This document shows positions 34,445 through 47,939 of a stretch of 64,000 nucleotides of DNA, piece after piece. The notes beneath the pieces were generated by a model, which did no database searches, had not been told where the DNA came from, and saw nothing but the letters and a program-made list of their open reading frames with translations. Positions within the stretch are counted from its first letter, which is position 1. Every line of letters begins with the position of its first letter. Position numbers and translations under genes: made by a program. Origin of the DNA: Amborella trichopoda (taxonomy: Eukaryota > Streptophyta > Magnoliopsida > Amborellales > Amborellaceae); NCBI RefSeq assembly GCF_000471905.2, contig NW_006498549.1, positions 1,400,981 through 1,464,980 on the forward strand. Direction: 5' to 3'.

Positions 34445-35626
34445 ACTTAGCGTCGAGTGTGTTTTGAAATGACCTTAGCACCGGTTAACTTAGCACCGGT
34501 TGTCTTCAAATAATATGATGGATCATTCACAATGTCAGTTGAGTCTTTAACAACCCAGCGTCGGTTGTGTTTTTTAGAACTCAACGTCAGTTGAATACTC
34601 GTAAGAAACTACTAGCGTTACACCTGACGCTGGTCGTATTTCAAGCAACCTATTATCACCAACTCCAAGCTAACACCTCGTGCATCCTACCACTGTCCTT
34701 AGTGGGGTTGCACCCAAGCCGTGACAAGTCATCCCTAGTGATGTTGCGCCCAGGTTGTTGCACCCAAATTGTGGTCTATCATCCCCAATGGAGTTAAGAG
34801 CCATCCCTTATCCCCAAAGGAGCCACACCCATACTGCAGCTAATTGTCCCAGTGAAGTCAGAGTCATTCTTACCTCTTCAATTTTTGGTGGGTCTTTTCA
34901 CACCAAGCCATCTTTCACCCTAAAGAGTATGCTTACTCCCCACTAAGCCTTAGTGAAAGTCCACTTTTGTTGGCCATCCTTCATCAGGAAGTCATTTCCA
35001 TCTGAGCTCTCAGTTTGCGAATGGTCTATTTTATCCCAAGGGAGGCGGATTTACATCCACATATCTATTACTCATTGAGCTTCACCTACATGACAACCCA
35101 CACAATGGTCTAAATGCACGACCTTAAACTACATGGTCCAAACTATATGACCTTAAACTGTAGCGGAGGTCTAGTTGCACGACCTTAAACTGCACGGTCT
35201 AGGCTGTATGACCTTAAACCGCATAACTACGGCCCGTACTGAATGACCCTAAACTGCATAGCCATGGTCCGTACTATATCACTTTAAACTGTAGCTGAGG
35301 TCTAGCTGCACGACCTTAAACTACACGGTTCTAGCTGTATGACTTAAAACTGTATAACCACGGTCCAAGCTACATGACTTTAAACTATAGTACACGTTCT
35401 AGCCGTATGATATTAAAAGGCTCAGCACCATGGTCTGAACTATATGACCTTAAACTGTAGCAGAGGTCTAGCTGCACGATATTAAACTGCACAATCCTAG
35501 TTATATGATTTTAAACTACATAACCACGGTCCAGCTATATGACCTTAAACCATAGTATACATCCTGTCTTCATGACAATAAACTGCTTTGCATAGGTCAA
35601 GGAGGTATGACCATAAACTTGCCCCA
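34445..35626 (+). repeat. Family-L 3' internal non-coding region (plus)
   Basis: Aligns with 60300-62700 of the large element. The first part has accggttaac and agcgtcggttgtg strings that form small hairpins. From 35095 onward a tandem series with gaccttaaac and tatgaccttaaac phrases recurs about every 30 bp. It stops at 35626, where an antisense pol remnant starts. Confidence 0.82.
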
Positions 35627-37142
35627 TAATGACCTCCTTCATTTTGCAACTCTGTTAGTACTTGGTCAATTTCTGGCTAATCAAGGCATCGTAGAATGAT
35701 GCCATCGAAGGACTTTTTTAATAGGAGATCAACTCTTACTAAGAATCTCATAGAAAACCTTTGAAGGGCTTCTTTATCCTTTTTGGTGGCTCTTTTGGGG
35801 TAAAACCCATCTTTCAGTAGGGACAAAATATCGTGGAACTACGGTTTTGCTTTGACTAGCCCATCTGAAGCCACGATATACACTTCCCCATTATTCTCCC
35901 TTTCTTGCTCTATTTATTTTTCGATCCTTGCTGAGGAAGGTCATGTTTGTTCCTGATAAAGAATGGCATTGTGGTGATTTTTTGAGGAATATCAACCATT
36001 GAAGCAAGGGTGGCAAGGGTATCGACGAACATATTATTTTCCCTAGTTACATGCTGAAAGGTGATTTTCTTAAAATATGGAAGCGTCTTTTCCACCATTT
36101 CTTGATAGGGTTTGAGATTTTTTTCTTTCACCTTCTAAATCCCTTAAACTTGATTTATGATGAGTAAGGAATCATCAATCACTCATATTTGCTGGATTTT
36201 CATTTCCATGGCATTCTCAAGCCCAGCTATCAAGGCTTCATATTCCACAACGTTATTGGGACATGGGAAATTCAACCTAATGGTTGTTGGCATTAAAATC
36301 TTCTTGAGTGAGCATAGTATGACTCCTATACCTGACCCGTATTCATTCTTTGCACCATCGACGTATAGCTCTCAAATCGAGTCCTCAATTGTGAAGAGGT
36401 TCTCATCAGGGAGAACCGTGTTAACAAGATTGTTGTCTGGTAATGCTTTTTCAGCGACGTGGTCAGCAATGACTTGTCCTTTGACTGATTTTTTAGTGAC
36501 ATACTTGATCTTGAACTTGCTCAATAGCATTCTCCACTTCATCAAACGTCCATTGAGGACTGACCTCTCCAAAAGGTACATGAGTGGGTCAATTTTTTAT
36601 ATGAGCTTGACATAATCAAATAAGACATAATGTCTTAGTTTCTGCATGGCCCACACAAGTGTTCAATAGTGTTTCTCCACATCCGTGTATCTTGTCTCAT
36701 AATCAACCTTAGTTTGTTGATATAGTATATCGTTTGTTCTTTTCTATGGTCGTTATATTGTCCTAAAATTGCCTCCATGGTCTTATCTTTCACAGATATG
36801 TATAGGAATAAGGGTTTATCTTAATTATGAGGACTAAGGATGGGAGGTTTTGTGAGGTACTCCTTGATTTGATCAAATGCTTCTTGGCATTCATTGTCCC
36901 ATATGAATGGGGTGTCCTTCTTAAGGAGTCTATTGAATGGTGCGCACTTTTCCGTCAGTTGTGAAATAAAATGCCTTATGGCTTGTATGCAACCTTGAAG
37001 CCCAAGAATTTCTCTAATGTTCTGAGGAGGAGGCATTTTAGTGATGGCTCGTATTTTGGATGGGTCCACCTCAATGCCTCTTTGACTCACTATAAAGCTT
37101 AATAATTTACCAGATTCTACTCCGAAGACATATTTTTTTTTA
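35627..37142 (-). mobile_element. Tat-lineage pol remnant (RT end, RNase H, start of integrase)
   Basis: Minus-strand parts in order: RT connection (37252-36821, with GIEVDPSKIRAITKMPPP, then NRLLKKDTPFIWDNECQEAF), RNase H (36581-36372, with RSVLNGRLMKWRMLLSKF, then 36131-35910 with FQHVTRENNMFVDTLATLA), and the edge of the integrase zinc-finger region near 35630-35800. It is the same lineage as 198-1790 and overlaps it in content. Its right side meets a family-L LTR fragment near 37142 and its left side meets the 3' repeat region. It is a broken fossil. Confidence 0.85.
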
Positions 37143-38147
37143 AACTTGATTTTGGATGAATTTTGAAAACTTTGGATCGATAGTGCGCTCGTTCCTTGAT
37201 GTTTTTCTTTAGTTTCTTTAATGAAACACACTGAGCATGCCTTCACAGTCATGTTGCAACAATCACATCTCGATTTCGTGTCCGGATGAAGATTTTGTCG
37301 TCTTGAGTTTTTTGTCGAAATCTTGAAATTTGGAAGCCGAAATTCATAACAGCTTTACATCCTTCGTGTGTGAAATCCAACCGTTCATCGTATGCGAGGT
37401 TCAGACTAGAGATAGTCACGAACCACATGCATATAATGTAAATATTTTCATGTCGATCGGGGATGCGAGCATCTTGATTTGGCCGCTAGAACGAGACGTG
37501 CTCCTGCTGCATTTTTTGCAACTTTCTTTTCAGATCAGCAACTTCTCTCTAGTTTTTCTCCCTGCTCGTGCATCTTCATGGGGCATACCACATATCAAAA
37601 CGCTCATCTTGATGAGACAAACACGTTAACCAAATTTGGGAGCGATCTGACTTGGAACGAGTGAGATATAGGCCCCAAAAGTAACTGCCTGTGATTGTAA
37701 AAACAGCCACTTTTATTGGTGTTTTGGTGCAAGGTGGCCACACGTGAATATTGTGTCGCCTAACCCTTTTTGGTATTTTACCCATAACTTTATCTTGTAG
37801 TGCCCGATTAAGGCAAAATTGACATAGGGGTTTTCGACCGTTCCAAATCCAATGGCTATAGTCCCAACGCTTTTTGACACATCAAAAATACAGCGCTAGT
37901 TATGGGGTCCATTTCAAGGTGCTAGAGGTCAATTTTTTTTAAATTGTTTATTTGTGTTCACTACCTTAGAAATGTCTGATCGTGATGAAACTTGACAGGT
38001 GGCCTTTTGGAGTGCTTATGAAGACCTTGACCAATTATGGAGCCATTTTGAGACTGTCAATGTTTCCACTGTTTTGTCAGGCTTTATTGACCGGCTTCCT
38101 CTTTATTCTGCATCAGGGACCAAGGTGCTGAAAAATGTGTTCAAACA
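37143..38147 (-). repeat. Family-L LTR 5' part (minus)
   Basis: The TG start lies at 38147 (minus reading TGTTTGAACACATTTTTCAG), and the sequence matches U3 of the other LTRs down to about 37143. No TATA box or array is included. It is preceded on the minus strand by family-L 3' internal sequence, as expected for a 3' LTR. Confidence 0.82.
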
Positions 38148-40416
38148 GCTTGTCTCACCAAATGTTGTGCTTTAAGAGAAGTGAGAAGGACAACATTGGA
38201 AAAATTTCCTTTGGCTTTTACTTTTTTTTCTTCCTAGCCACAGAACCACGTGAACACCAAGGAGATTTACGCAATAGTGCAACTAGGATGCTCAGACGTA
38301 GGGATGCATTGTTCGTGGGTCTGTTTGTGGAGACTTTAGGGGGAGAATAGAGTTTTTTAAGGGATCTTGTCGAAGTCCTCACCCTCGTGTGGACTGTTTG
38401 TGATTCTAAAGCTGAGGATTTTGTACGGACCTTGTCAGTTAGAATCCGGCCCGTTTAGCAATTGAGTGCCATGTCGAAGGGCATTGTTCTCATTTTTTCT
38501 AAGTTTGTGTATATCCTCTGGTGCTAAACCACGTTTCGAGGATTATGTGAATAGTATGCTGAAAGGCCTTGCGTCGGCATTGTCTGCTTCATGCAGCAAT
38601 CATTCCTTGGCGAGTAAGGTACCTCAGTTTATTGAGATAACCACTTTCGGTACAACCACCCCTACCCACTACTTTGCAGCTACGACAATCATCTGATTAC
38701 CACTCCAAAGTCATGACTGACCAGTTATTCCTTGGCTAGTAGGGTACCTTAGTTTATCGAGATAACCACTTTGGGTACAACCACCCCTACTCACTGCTTT
38801 GCAGTTCGTTACATAGCAGGTCCAAAGTCATGATTGACTTAGCCTTCTTGGGGCATCCCCAGCATCTTGAAGTGTGTTTCATGACCTCATGGGAATGATG
38901 CTCCTCTTCATGAGACTTGTCTCTTCGTCTTGGTGAGTCTTCTATCCTTCGAGTCCGTTTCGGTAAATGGACTCAGGCTGTCGGAGTCCTTTCCTTGAAG
39001 CTTGTATTTTTTGGGTCCTGGTATTATGACACCAGGGATTTTTTTTTTTTTAAGTGAGGGTTGAAGCCACCTGTTGAGGCAAGTGCTGCATCAACATGTT
39101 TATTGGTCCAAGCGCTATTTGTGGATTTTCACTTGAACTTAAGAAGCGGTGCCATAGAGACGGTTTTCACCAACTTCCTTTTATTTGGGGCTCTTTTACC
39201 TTTGAACTTTCGGCCAAGTCCACTCTTTTCATCCATTTTTACTCACGATACCCTTTCGAGTTTTTTACCGTGCCCGGTTTTTATTTACATAACTCTTTTA
39301 CTCATGGTTTTGTGACCATGCCCATCTGTCATTTTTACTCATGGCATTCCCTTGTTTAGGTATACACCATACATGTTATTCATTTCTCTTTCTTTTTTTT
39401 TTGTCTTTTTTCTTCTTTTTTTTGGTGGGGGCATGTTTAGGGTCATGCCTCCGTGACCTGTGCGAAGCCTTTTAACATCATACGGCTAAGACGTGACCGT
39501 GTGGTGCTAAATGATAGTCTGTAGAGGCCATGGATGGTTCTAGCCCACTTTTGGGGAGATGGCACGTGGCTATCGGTGTCAAATAGATGATGTATGAAAG
39601 GAGGGTCAAAAATGGTGACCCACTAGCTTACGATAGGTATAGGTAGCGGGATGGTTCGCCGTTTTGTGAGCGCAAGTGAGACTCACTGGGGAATGATGAA
39701 GGATAATGAAAGGAATGGAACTCACTGGGGAGGTAGTAAAGGTGGTGCACACACACGGTTGGTTAGGGAAGACGAGCCTGAAGATGCACGTAAAAGGTGT
39801 GTGCGTGTATGTGGGGGCAAGTTTTAAGGCCATGCCTCTGGGACCTGTAAGAAGCCTTTTAACGTCATGTGGCCAGGACGTGTATTATTGTTTAAGGTCA
39901 TACAGCTAGACCGTGGTTATGCAGTTTTAAGTCATATAACTAGGACCGTGCAATTTAAGGTTGTGGAACTAGACCTCCGCTACAGTTTAAGGTCATATAG
40001 TTTGGACCATGGTTATGTAGTTTAGAGTCATGCAATTAGAACCGTGTAGTTTAAGGTCATGCAACTAGACCTCCGCTACAGTTTAAGGACATATAGTTTG
40101 GACCATGGTTATACAGTTTAAAGCCATGCAACTAGGACTATGTAGTTTAAGGTTGTACAATTAGACCTCCGCTATAGTTTAAGGTCATATAGTTTGGACC
40201 ATGCAGTTTACGGTCATGCATCTAGACCATGCAGTTTATGGTCGTACAACTAGACCTCCGCTACAGTTTAAGGTCATATAGTTTGGACCACACAGTTTAT
40301 GATCGTGCATCTAGACCATGCAGTTTAAGGTCGTACAACTAGACCTCCACTATAGTTTATGATCATATAGTTTGGACCATGCAGTTTAGGGTTGTGCATT
40401 TAGACAATTATGTGGG
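38148..40416 (-). mobile_element. Family-L 3' internal region between two LTRs (minus)
   Basis: Non-coding sequence that aligns inversely with about 61050-64000 of the large element. It includes the tandem gaccttaaac series (39880-40400 on this strand reads ggtcatatagtttggacc) and a part with repeated tacaaccacccctacccact at 38650 and 38780. It is flanked by an LTR start at 38147 and the end of the next LTR at 40417, so this is an LTR-internal-LTR unit with only the 3' internal part left. Confidence 0.8.
39880..40410 (-). repeat. Tandem GACCTTAAAC-type repeat series
   Basis: Phrases tatagtttggaccatg, cagtttaaggtc and actagacctccgctacagtt alternate with a combined period of about 60 bp, roughly nine times. 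They are the inverse of the series at 61050-62700. Confidence 0.88.
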
Positions 40417-41229
40417 TGGTTAGGTGCCTTGATCTTCCCTCCGAATCCTTTGAGGATTGGGCGGCATGCATCTCGAGTTTAAATGGAGACCTGAGATGTT
40501 TTTGAGATGGCTCTCTATGAAACCTCGTTCAAGAACGGGGGCAGGTATTACTAATCGATGAGAGAGGAATTTAAGGTGGGTTCAGGACTTACTTGGGCTG
40601 GCTCACATTGGCACCTCTTAAATCATGAAGAAAGCCTCCCAACAATAAAACTGGTTTGGAAATGCCTCCCTTGGCTTGTATTCTTCTATTTTCTGCAATC
40701 ACACACATATGGTAAAGGTTATAAGACTAGTGGTTCAAAGCTCACCCTTTTCCTCTTTGATGAACATACACAAGCATGCGCATTTAAAAAGAAGAAGAGA
40801 AAAATAAGGGAAGAAAGACGAGGGAGAGAAGAATTCGACTGAGCGGGAGGATTAGTACGGTGACTAAGTTGGTGAATAATTTGCCTAACATGGTAGCAAA
40901 ATGGGCTAGGTAACTAAAACCAGCTCATATGATTACTACTAGACGTCATTACCAGTACTGACTAGCTAGGCACAATGGTTAGTCTGTCGTGGTAATAACG
41001 CGGGCCAAGTAATCCTGACACAACAACATTAAGGCTAGACGATAGGACTACCATGAGAGGCTAACCTCAATCCCTCTTAGTCGAATGAAAGAATAACAGA
41101 ATGATGATTATGAGAAAAGAACAAGAAATGAAATAAGAGAATAAGGGAGCAGAAGGAAGGAGGGAGAAGAAAGGAAGAGAAGAGTATGAAATGCGAGAGA
41201 ATAAAAGAGAGAGAGGGAAGGAAGACACA

Positions 41230-41780
41230 CTCGGTGCTAGGCTTCACTAACTGTGTAATACAGAGGAGAAGAGAGAGAAGATGTCATCGGTACTAGGCTT
41301 CATCGACGGTCAAAAGAAGAGAGAGAAAATACAGTTGACGCTAAGCTTCACCAATTGTGTCAAAAGAAGAGAGAGAACATGCAGTCGGCTCTAAGCTTTA
41401 CCGACTATGCTAGAAGAGAAGAGAGGGAGAGACTCAACCGATGCTAGGCTTGCGCCGGTTGTGATGGATGAAAAGGAATAGAGGAAAATCAAACGACGTT
41501 AGGCTTCGCTGACCGTTATAGAAGAGAGAGAAAAAAATCAAGCTAGTGCTAAGCTTCACCGACTGTGATAGAAAAGGAGAGAGAGAAATCCAACCGGCGC
41601 TAAGCTTTATCGACTATGATAGAAAAGGAGAGAGAGATATCCAGCTGATGCTAAGCTTCGCCTACTACAACATAAGAGAAGAACATAAAGAAATCCAGCC
41701 GCCACTAGGCTTCACCGGCAACAACAGAAGAGAAGGAGAAAGAGAAATCCAACCAGCGCTAGACTTTACCGACTGCCTTA
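41230..41780 (-). repeat. Hairpin minisatellite array in LTR (minus)
   Basis: About ten units. One near 41437-41461 pairs caaccgatgc with gcgccggttg around a short loop (one mismatch, one wobble). It is homologous by its flanks to the hairpins at 18877, 22263 and 48570. Confidence 0.85.
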
Positions 41781-42084
41781 GACAAAGAATGGAGGGAGAT
41801 AGAGATGAGACGAAGAAAGAGAAAGAGATAGAGACGAGAAGAATAGAGACAAGAGATAGAGACGAGAAAGAGGGGAGGGGAGAGAAAGAGATAGAGACGA
41901 GAAAGAAAGAGGGGAGAGAAGAGGGGAGGAGAGAGAGAATTACATGCCTGAAAGGTACCAACCCTTTTCTTCTCTCTCCTCTCTCTCTCTCCAAGATGTA
42001 CTCACAAGATTAAGCAAAATTTAGAATTTTATTTACTGATCCAAGAAGAATGAATTTGTTCTTTGTACAATGAGGCATTTCCTG

Positions 42085-42092
42085 TTTATATA
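42085..42092 (-). promoter_or_regulatory. TATA box of family-L LTR (minus)
   Basis: The minus reading ctatataaacagg matches the TATA box of the plus LTRs at 21329 and 47631. Confidence 0.75.
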
Positions 42093-43383
42093 GAATTGGG
42101 CTAAAACATGGGTGTACACCTAAAAACTACCTAGAATTAAAGATAATTAAAATTTAATTGAATTTAAATAAATTCTAAAAATGGGTGCAAAAGGATTGTT
42201 TTGCTCTTGCCTAACAATGTGTGGAATTCTAAAACAGTCTCTGCTCCTGCACGAGAACTTGCATGATCTTTCGTGGTTGACCTGAGTCATTCTGATGCCC
42301 ATTTGATCGAAAGATTATTGTTTTCTTGTAGGGCTCGACATGATTGATACCAACTTCAAGCCATGAATCATGTTTTTGAGCCATGATCATGAGAGTTGAA
42401 TTTTGGAAGAATCTTGAAAACTTTGGATAGATTATGTGCTCATTCCTTGATGTTTATTTGTGACTTCTTCATTGGAACATGTCATCACGATCACGTTGCA
42501 ACAAACGTAGTTTGATTTCATGTTCGGATGAAGATTTTGTCGTCTTACATTTTTTTATAGAAATCTTGAAATCCTATAGCCGGCATTTATGCCATCTTTG
42601 ATGCCTTCATGTGTGAAATCCAACCTTTCATCGTATGTGAGGTTCGGACTAGAGATAGCCTCAGACCTCATGCACATAATGCAATTGGTTTTGTGCCAAT
42701 CGGGTATGCAATCATCGTGATCAGGCTACTTGAACGACGCGTGCTGCTGTTGAATTTTTTGCAAATTCCTTCACAGATCAACGACTTTCATTTAGTTTTT
42801 TGCTCTGCTCGGGCATTATCACGGGGCGTACCACATATTGAAATGCTTATCTTGATGAGACAAACACGATCACCAAATTTGGGAGCGATCCAACTTGGAA
42901 TGAGTGAGGTACAGGCCCCGAAAGTTACTTCACACGACTGTAAAAACATCCACCTTTAATGGTATTTTGACACAGTGAGGCAAAACATGAATAGTGTGCG
43001 GCCTACCCCTTTTCGGTATTTTACATATAACTTTGTCTTCGTGTGCCCGATTAAGTTGAAACTTGACCCATAAGGGTTTTTTACCGTACCAGATCTAATG
43101 GCGATGATCCCCACAGCTGTTTGATGCACCAAAAGTATAGCTCTAGTTATGGGATCCATTTCAGGGTGCTAGAGACTTATTTCGCTGAAATTGTTTCTTT
43201 GTGTTCACTGCCTTAAACATGTTAGATCGTGATCAAACCTGGCAAGTGGACTTTTGAAGTGCTGATGAAAATCTTGATCAATTTTGGGGCAATTCTGAGA
43301 CTGTCGAGAATTTCCACTATTTTATAGGATTTATTGACCTGCTTCCTCTCAGGGGCCAAGGTGTAGAAAAATACTTTCAAACA

Positions 43384-46339
43384 GCTTGCCCTACTGAATG
43401 TTGTGCTTTAAGATGAGAGAGAAGGATAATCATTTGAAAAATTTCCTTCGGCTTTTACTTTTTTTCTTCCTTGACGCAGGACCACATGAATACCAAGGAG
43501 ATTCACGTAACGGTGTAACTAGGATGCTCAGACGTAGGGATACATTGTTTGCGGATCCATCTGTGGAGACTTTTAGGGGAAGAAGAGACTTGTTTAAGGG
43601 ATCTTGTCGAAGTCCTCGCCCTCGTGTGGACTGTTTGTGATTATGAAGTTGAGGATTTTGTACAAACCTCATTAATCAGAATCAGGTCTGTCTGGCAATT
43701 GAGTGTCATGTCGAAGGGAATTGTTCCCATTTGGTCTGGGTATTGTGTATATCCTCTGGTTTTGAGCCACGTTTTGAGGAATATGTGAATGGTATGCTGA
43801 AAGGCCTTGCGTCGGCGCCGTCTGCTTCTTGCATCAGTCATTCTTTGGCGCGTAGGGTACCTCAATTTATCGAGATAACCACTTTGGGTGCAACCACCCC
43901 TACCCACTGCTTTGCAGCTACGACAATCATCTGATTTCCGCTCCAAAGTCATGGCTGACTAATTATTCCCTGGGGAGTAGGGTACCTCAGTTTATCAAGG
44001 TGACCAGCTCTGGGTACAACCACCCCTACCCACTGCTTTGCAGCTACGACAATCATCTGAATGCCACTCCAAAGTCATGGTTGACTTAGCCTTCTTTGGG
44101 CATCTCTGGCATCTTGGAAGTGTGTTTGTAACCTCGTGGGGGCAACTTTTAAAAGTCATACCTCCAAGACCTGTGTAAAAAAGTTTATCGTCAAGGAGCC
44201 AAGAAGTGCACTATGGTTTAAGGTCATACAGCTGGACCATGGTTATGCAGTTTAAGTCATACAAGTGGGACAGTACAGTTTAAGGTTGTGCAACTAGACC
44301 TCTGCTAGAATTTAAGGTCATATAGTTTGGACCATGGTGCTGAGTCCTTTAACGTCATGCGACTAAGACATACACTATGACTTAAGGTCATATAGCTAGA
44401 CCGTGGTTATGCAGTTTAAAGTCATACAACTAGAACTGTGCAGTTTAAGGTCATGCAACTAGACGTCCGCTACAGTTTAAAGTTATATAGCTAGGACCAT
44501 GAATTTTTAAGGTCGCGCAACTAAATCAGAGCTATGCAATTTTAAGGTCATGTATCACTGACCGAGGCTGTGCAGTTTAGGGTCATGCAACAAGGACCAA
44601 GGCTATGTAGTTTAGGGTCATGCAGCACGGACCGAGGCTGGTCGCCATGTAGGTGGAGCTCCATTGGGAATAGGTTTGTGGATGGAAATCCGACTTCCTG
44701 GGGATAAAATGGTTAAGACCATTCACAAACTGAGGGCTCAGATGGAAATGGTGACCTGATGAAGGATGGCCAATAGAAGTGGACTTCACTACGGCTTAGG
44801 GGGACAAGTGTGGCTCCCTGGGGTGAAAGATGAGACTCTATGGAGAATTGGCTTATGACAGGTAACCCGACTTCCTAGGGATAAGATAGCTTGGTGTGAA
44901 ACAAACCCAACGAGAATTGAAGAGGTAAGAATTACCCTAACTCTACTGTGGATAATGAGCTACAATATGGGTGTGACATTTATGGGGATGAGGGATAGTG
45001 GCCTGCTCCTGACTCCATTGGGGATGATAGGTCACGGCTTGGGTGCAACGGCCTGGGTACAACTCCACTGGGGATGACAAGACACCAAGGCTTCAGCTGG
45101 AAATAGGCGACAATAGACAACTTGAAATACACTCGGTACCAGGTGTAGCAATAATTGTTTCTTACAAGTGTTCAACTAGAACTGAGTTCTCAAAAACACA
45201 ACCGGCGCTGGGTTGTTAAAACTCAGCTGGCGCTGTGAATGAGCTCTGACATTGTTTGAACAAAACCGGCGCTAAGTAAACTGGCGCTAAGGTCGTTTAA
45301 AATTCACCCGGTGCCAAGTCACTTCAACCAAGTAACCAGTGCTGGGCATGGATTGATACTTCATTCATGACCCGAACCTGACCCTTTCCAGCCCATTTGT
45401 TGGAATTTCACAGGCGGCGATGAGTGTTGACTCAGGCCTCGGGTCAAAGCCCGTCACGGCTCATCGTCATTTGGGTTCCCTTAGACGTGACTAGGATTCC
45501 CAGTTTGTGAGAGGTGTTCGAGGGTAGTGCAGGTTACATAAGGGGGGTAAGACCCCGTTTTCCCTCACTTTTCAGAGAAGGTAAAAAACTTAAGAAAAAG
45601 TTTAACGGTGAGTAAAGGGTGCCTAGTAGAAGTTTCGACAAGTGGCAATGGAGATTCCGGCAAGAGGTCAAGTGTTTCAGGGAACCTTTTCAAGGAAGGT
45701 TTCAATAAACAAAGGTTTTTGCAAGAAAGGTTCTCTGGCAAGCAAGAATCTTTCGAGGCTGTGCAGGAGTTTTTCGGTTAGCATCGAGGGCTTTCTAGGA
45801 AAGAAAAGAACTCCGGCGTGGGTATTTTGAAGGTGGAAGAGGAGAGAAGTGCAGTGATGGGCATTTCCGCAAGTCTTGGGAATTTTTTGGTAGTTTAAGG
45901 GGGTTTCCCAGGGATTGTAGTGATTTTTCAAAGGTTTTGGTGACTTCCTGGCCAAAAATGCAGGTTGGGGAAGTCGTTCAGTGGGTTTTTTCAACCGTGT
46001 AGAAGAAGTTTCGGTGGGAAGTCGAAGGGACAAAACAGTTGTAGGGGAGGTGAGCAGTCGTGAGAGGTGAACCGTCACCCTTGGAAATCGTACGACCATT
46101 AAGGGGGTGTGAAAAATTAGGCCTCGAGAAAGAGGAGTCTCGGGAAGCGAACATTCGCGATAGGTCCAGTGCTAACAGAGGTGCAGCCGATGCAGATGGT
46201 TTAAAAGTGTAACCGGTGCTGAGACAACCGGCGTTAGGAGTTCAGTCGGCATTTAGCCTTTAGAAGACACATTCATCGCTGACTTCATATGGTGCTCATC
46301 AGCAATGTGGCCTGTCATGATGCGGAGAGTAATGCTCAC
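43384..46339 (-). mobile_element. Family-L 3' internal region with antisense-unit promoter part
   Basis: Aligns inversely with about 59500-64000 of the large element. On the minus strand, 46290 to about 45380 corresponds to the promoter and leader of the antisense PMD-like unit. 45380 to 44650 corresponds to the hairpin and spacer part (accggcgct motifs near 45195-45290). 44640 to 44200 is a shorter tandem series, and 44100 to 43384 is the stretch just before the 3' LTR. The antisense open frame itself is not included. It stops at 46339, where the large plus-strand element begins. Confidence 0.78.
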
Positions 46340-47630
46340 TGTTTGAACGCATTTTTTATCACCTATGTCCCTGGTACGAAGCAGGTCAATAAAGCCCATA
46401 AAATAGTTGAAATTCTTGACAATCTCATAATAGCCTTAGAATTGGTCAAGATCCTTATAAGAACTCTAAAAGACCACCTGTCAGGTTTCATCGTAATCAA
46501 ACATATCTAAGGCAGTGAACACAAAGAAACAATTTCAGTGAAATCAGTCTCTAGTACCCTGAAATGGACCCCATAACTAGAGTCATATTTTTGGTATGTT
46601 AAATAGTTGTGAGACCACCACCACTAGATCTGGCATGGTTGAAAATCCCTATGGGTCAAATTTTGGCTTCATCAGGCACTCCAAGACAAAGTTATGGGTA
46701 AAATACCAAAAAGGGGTAGGCCGCACAGTATTCCACGTGGCCTCACTCCATCAAAACACCATTAAGTGGTTGTTTTTACAGTCATGAGCAGCCATTTTCT
46801 GGGCCTATAACTCACTCGTTTCAAGTCAGATTGCTCCTAAATTTGGTGAGCGTGTTTGTCTCATCAAGATGAGCAATTCGATATGTGGTACACCCCGTAG
46901 CGATGCTCGTGTAAAGAGAAAAGCTAAATGAAATTCTTTGATCCGTGAAGGAGATTGCAGAAAATTCAGCAGCAGCACACCTTGTTTGAGTAGCCAGATC
47001 ACAACGCTCGCATACGCGATCGGCATGAAACTAATTAGATTATGTGTGTGAGGTACGTGGCTATCTCTAGCCCAAACCTTACGTACGATGAATGGTTGGA
47101 TTTCACACATGAAGGCACCAAATCTGCTGTAAATTTCGACCACCAGATTTCAAGATTCTAGCCTAAACTCAAAAGTTGTGAAATCTTCATCTGGGCTCCA
47201 AATCGCATTCCGTTTTTTGCCACGCGATCTTGACGACATGCTTAGTTCACTACAATGAAAAAATTATAGAAAAACACAAGGAACGAGCGCATCATCGATC
47301 CAAAGTTTTCAAGATTCAAGCAAATTTTAAGTCTTGTGATCGTGGTTCGAAACACGATCCATGGCTCGAAATTGGTATCAAATCGATCGTCATGTCAAGC
47401 CCTACAAGAAAACAATAATCTTTGATCAAACGAGCATCAGAAGACCCCCGGCTCATCCATAGAAGATCACCCAAGATATCGGGCATTGTTCTGAAATTCC
47501 ACACATTGTTAAGCAAGGGCAAAACAATATTTTTTCACCCATTTTTTAAAATTTCTTTAAATTCAATTAAATCGTAATTGCCTTCAATTAGGGTTATGTT
47601 TGAGCGTCCACCCATGTTTGGGCCTAATTC

Positions 47631-47639
47631 TATATAAAC
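47631..47639 (+). promoter_or_regulatory. TATA box of the 5' LTR
   Basis: attctatataaacaag, about 100 bp before the GA-rich leader. An AATAAA-like string (caataaaaatttcc) follows near 47688 and could serve as a poly(A) signal for the R region. Confidence 0.75.
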
Positions 47640-47731
47640 AAGCACTGCCTCATTGTAAAAAGACTCTGGATGCATTCTTTGATAATTCAATAAAAATTTC
47701 CATTCTTGCTTGAGCTTGTGAGTACGTCTTG

Positions 47732-47762
<31 letters not shown>

Positions 47763-47939
47763 AGAAAAAGGGTCGATACCCTTCAGGTTGGTAACTTTTC
47801 TCTTCTATCTTTCTCTTTCCTCTATTTCTCTCCTCCCCTCTTTCTCTCTCCTCCATTCTTTCTCTCTCCTACCCTTTTTCTCATCACTCTCTCCTCATTG
47901 CAACTGGCACAAGTCTAACACCGATTAGTTCTCCTCTCT

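Larger units (their letters stand above)
40417..43383 (-). repeat. Family-L LTR, full length (minus)
   Basis: 2967 bp. On the minus strand it starts TGTTTGAAAG (43383) and ends CACCTAACCA (40417). It holds U3, a TATA box (42092-42085), the GA/CT leader near 41960, a short hairpin array (41780-41230) and the 3' part. Family-L internal sequence lies on both sides, so it is shared by two element bodies in tandem. Confidence 0.87.
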
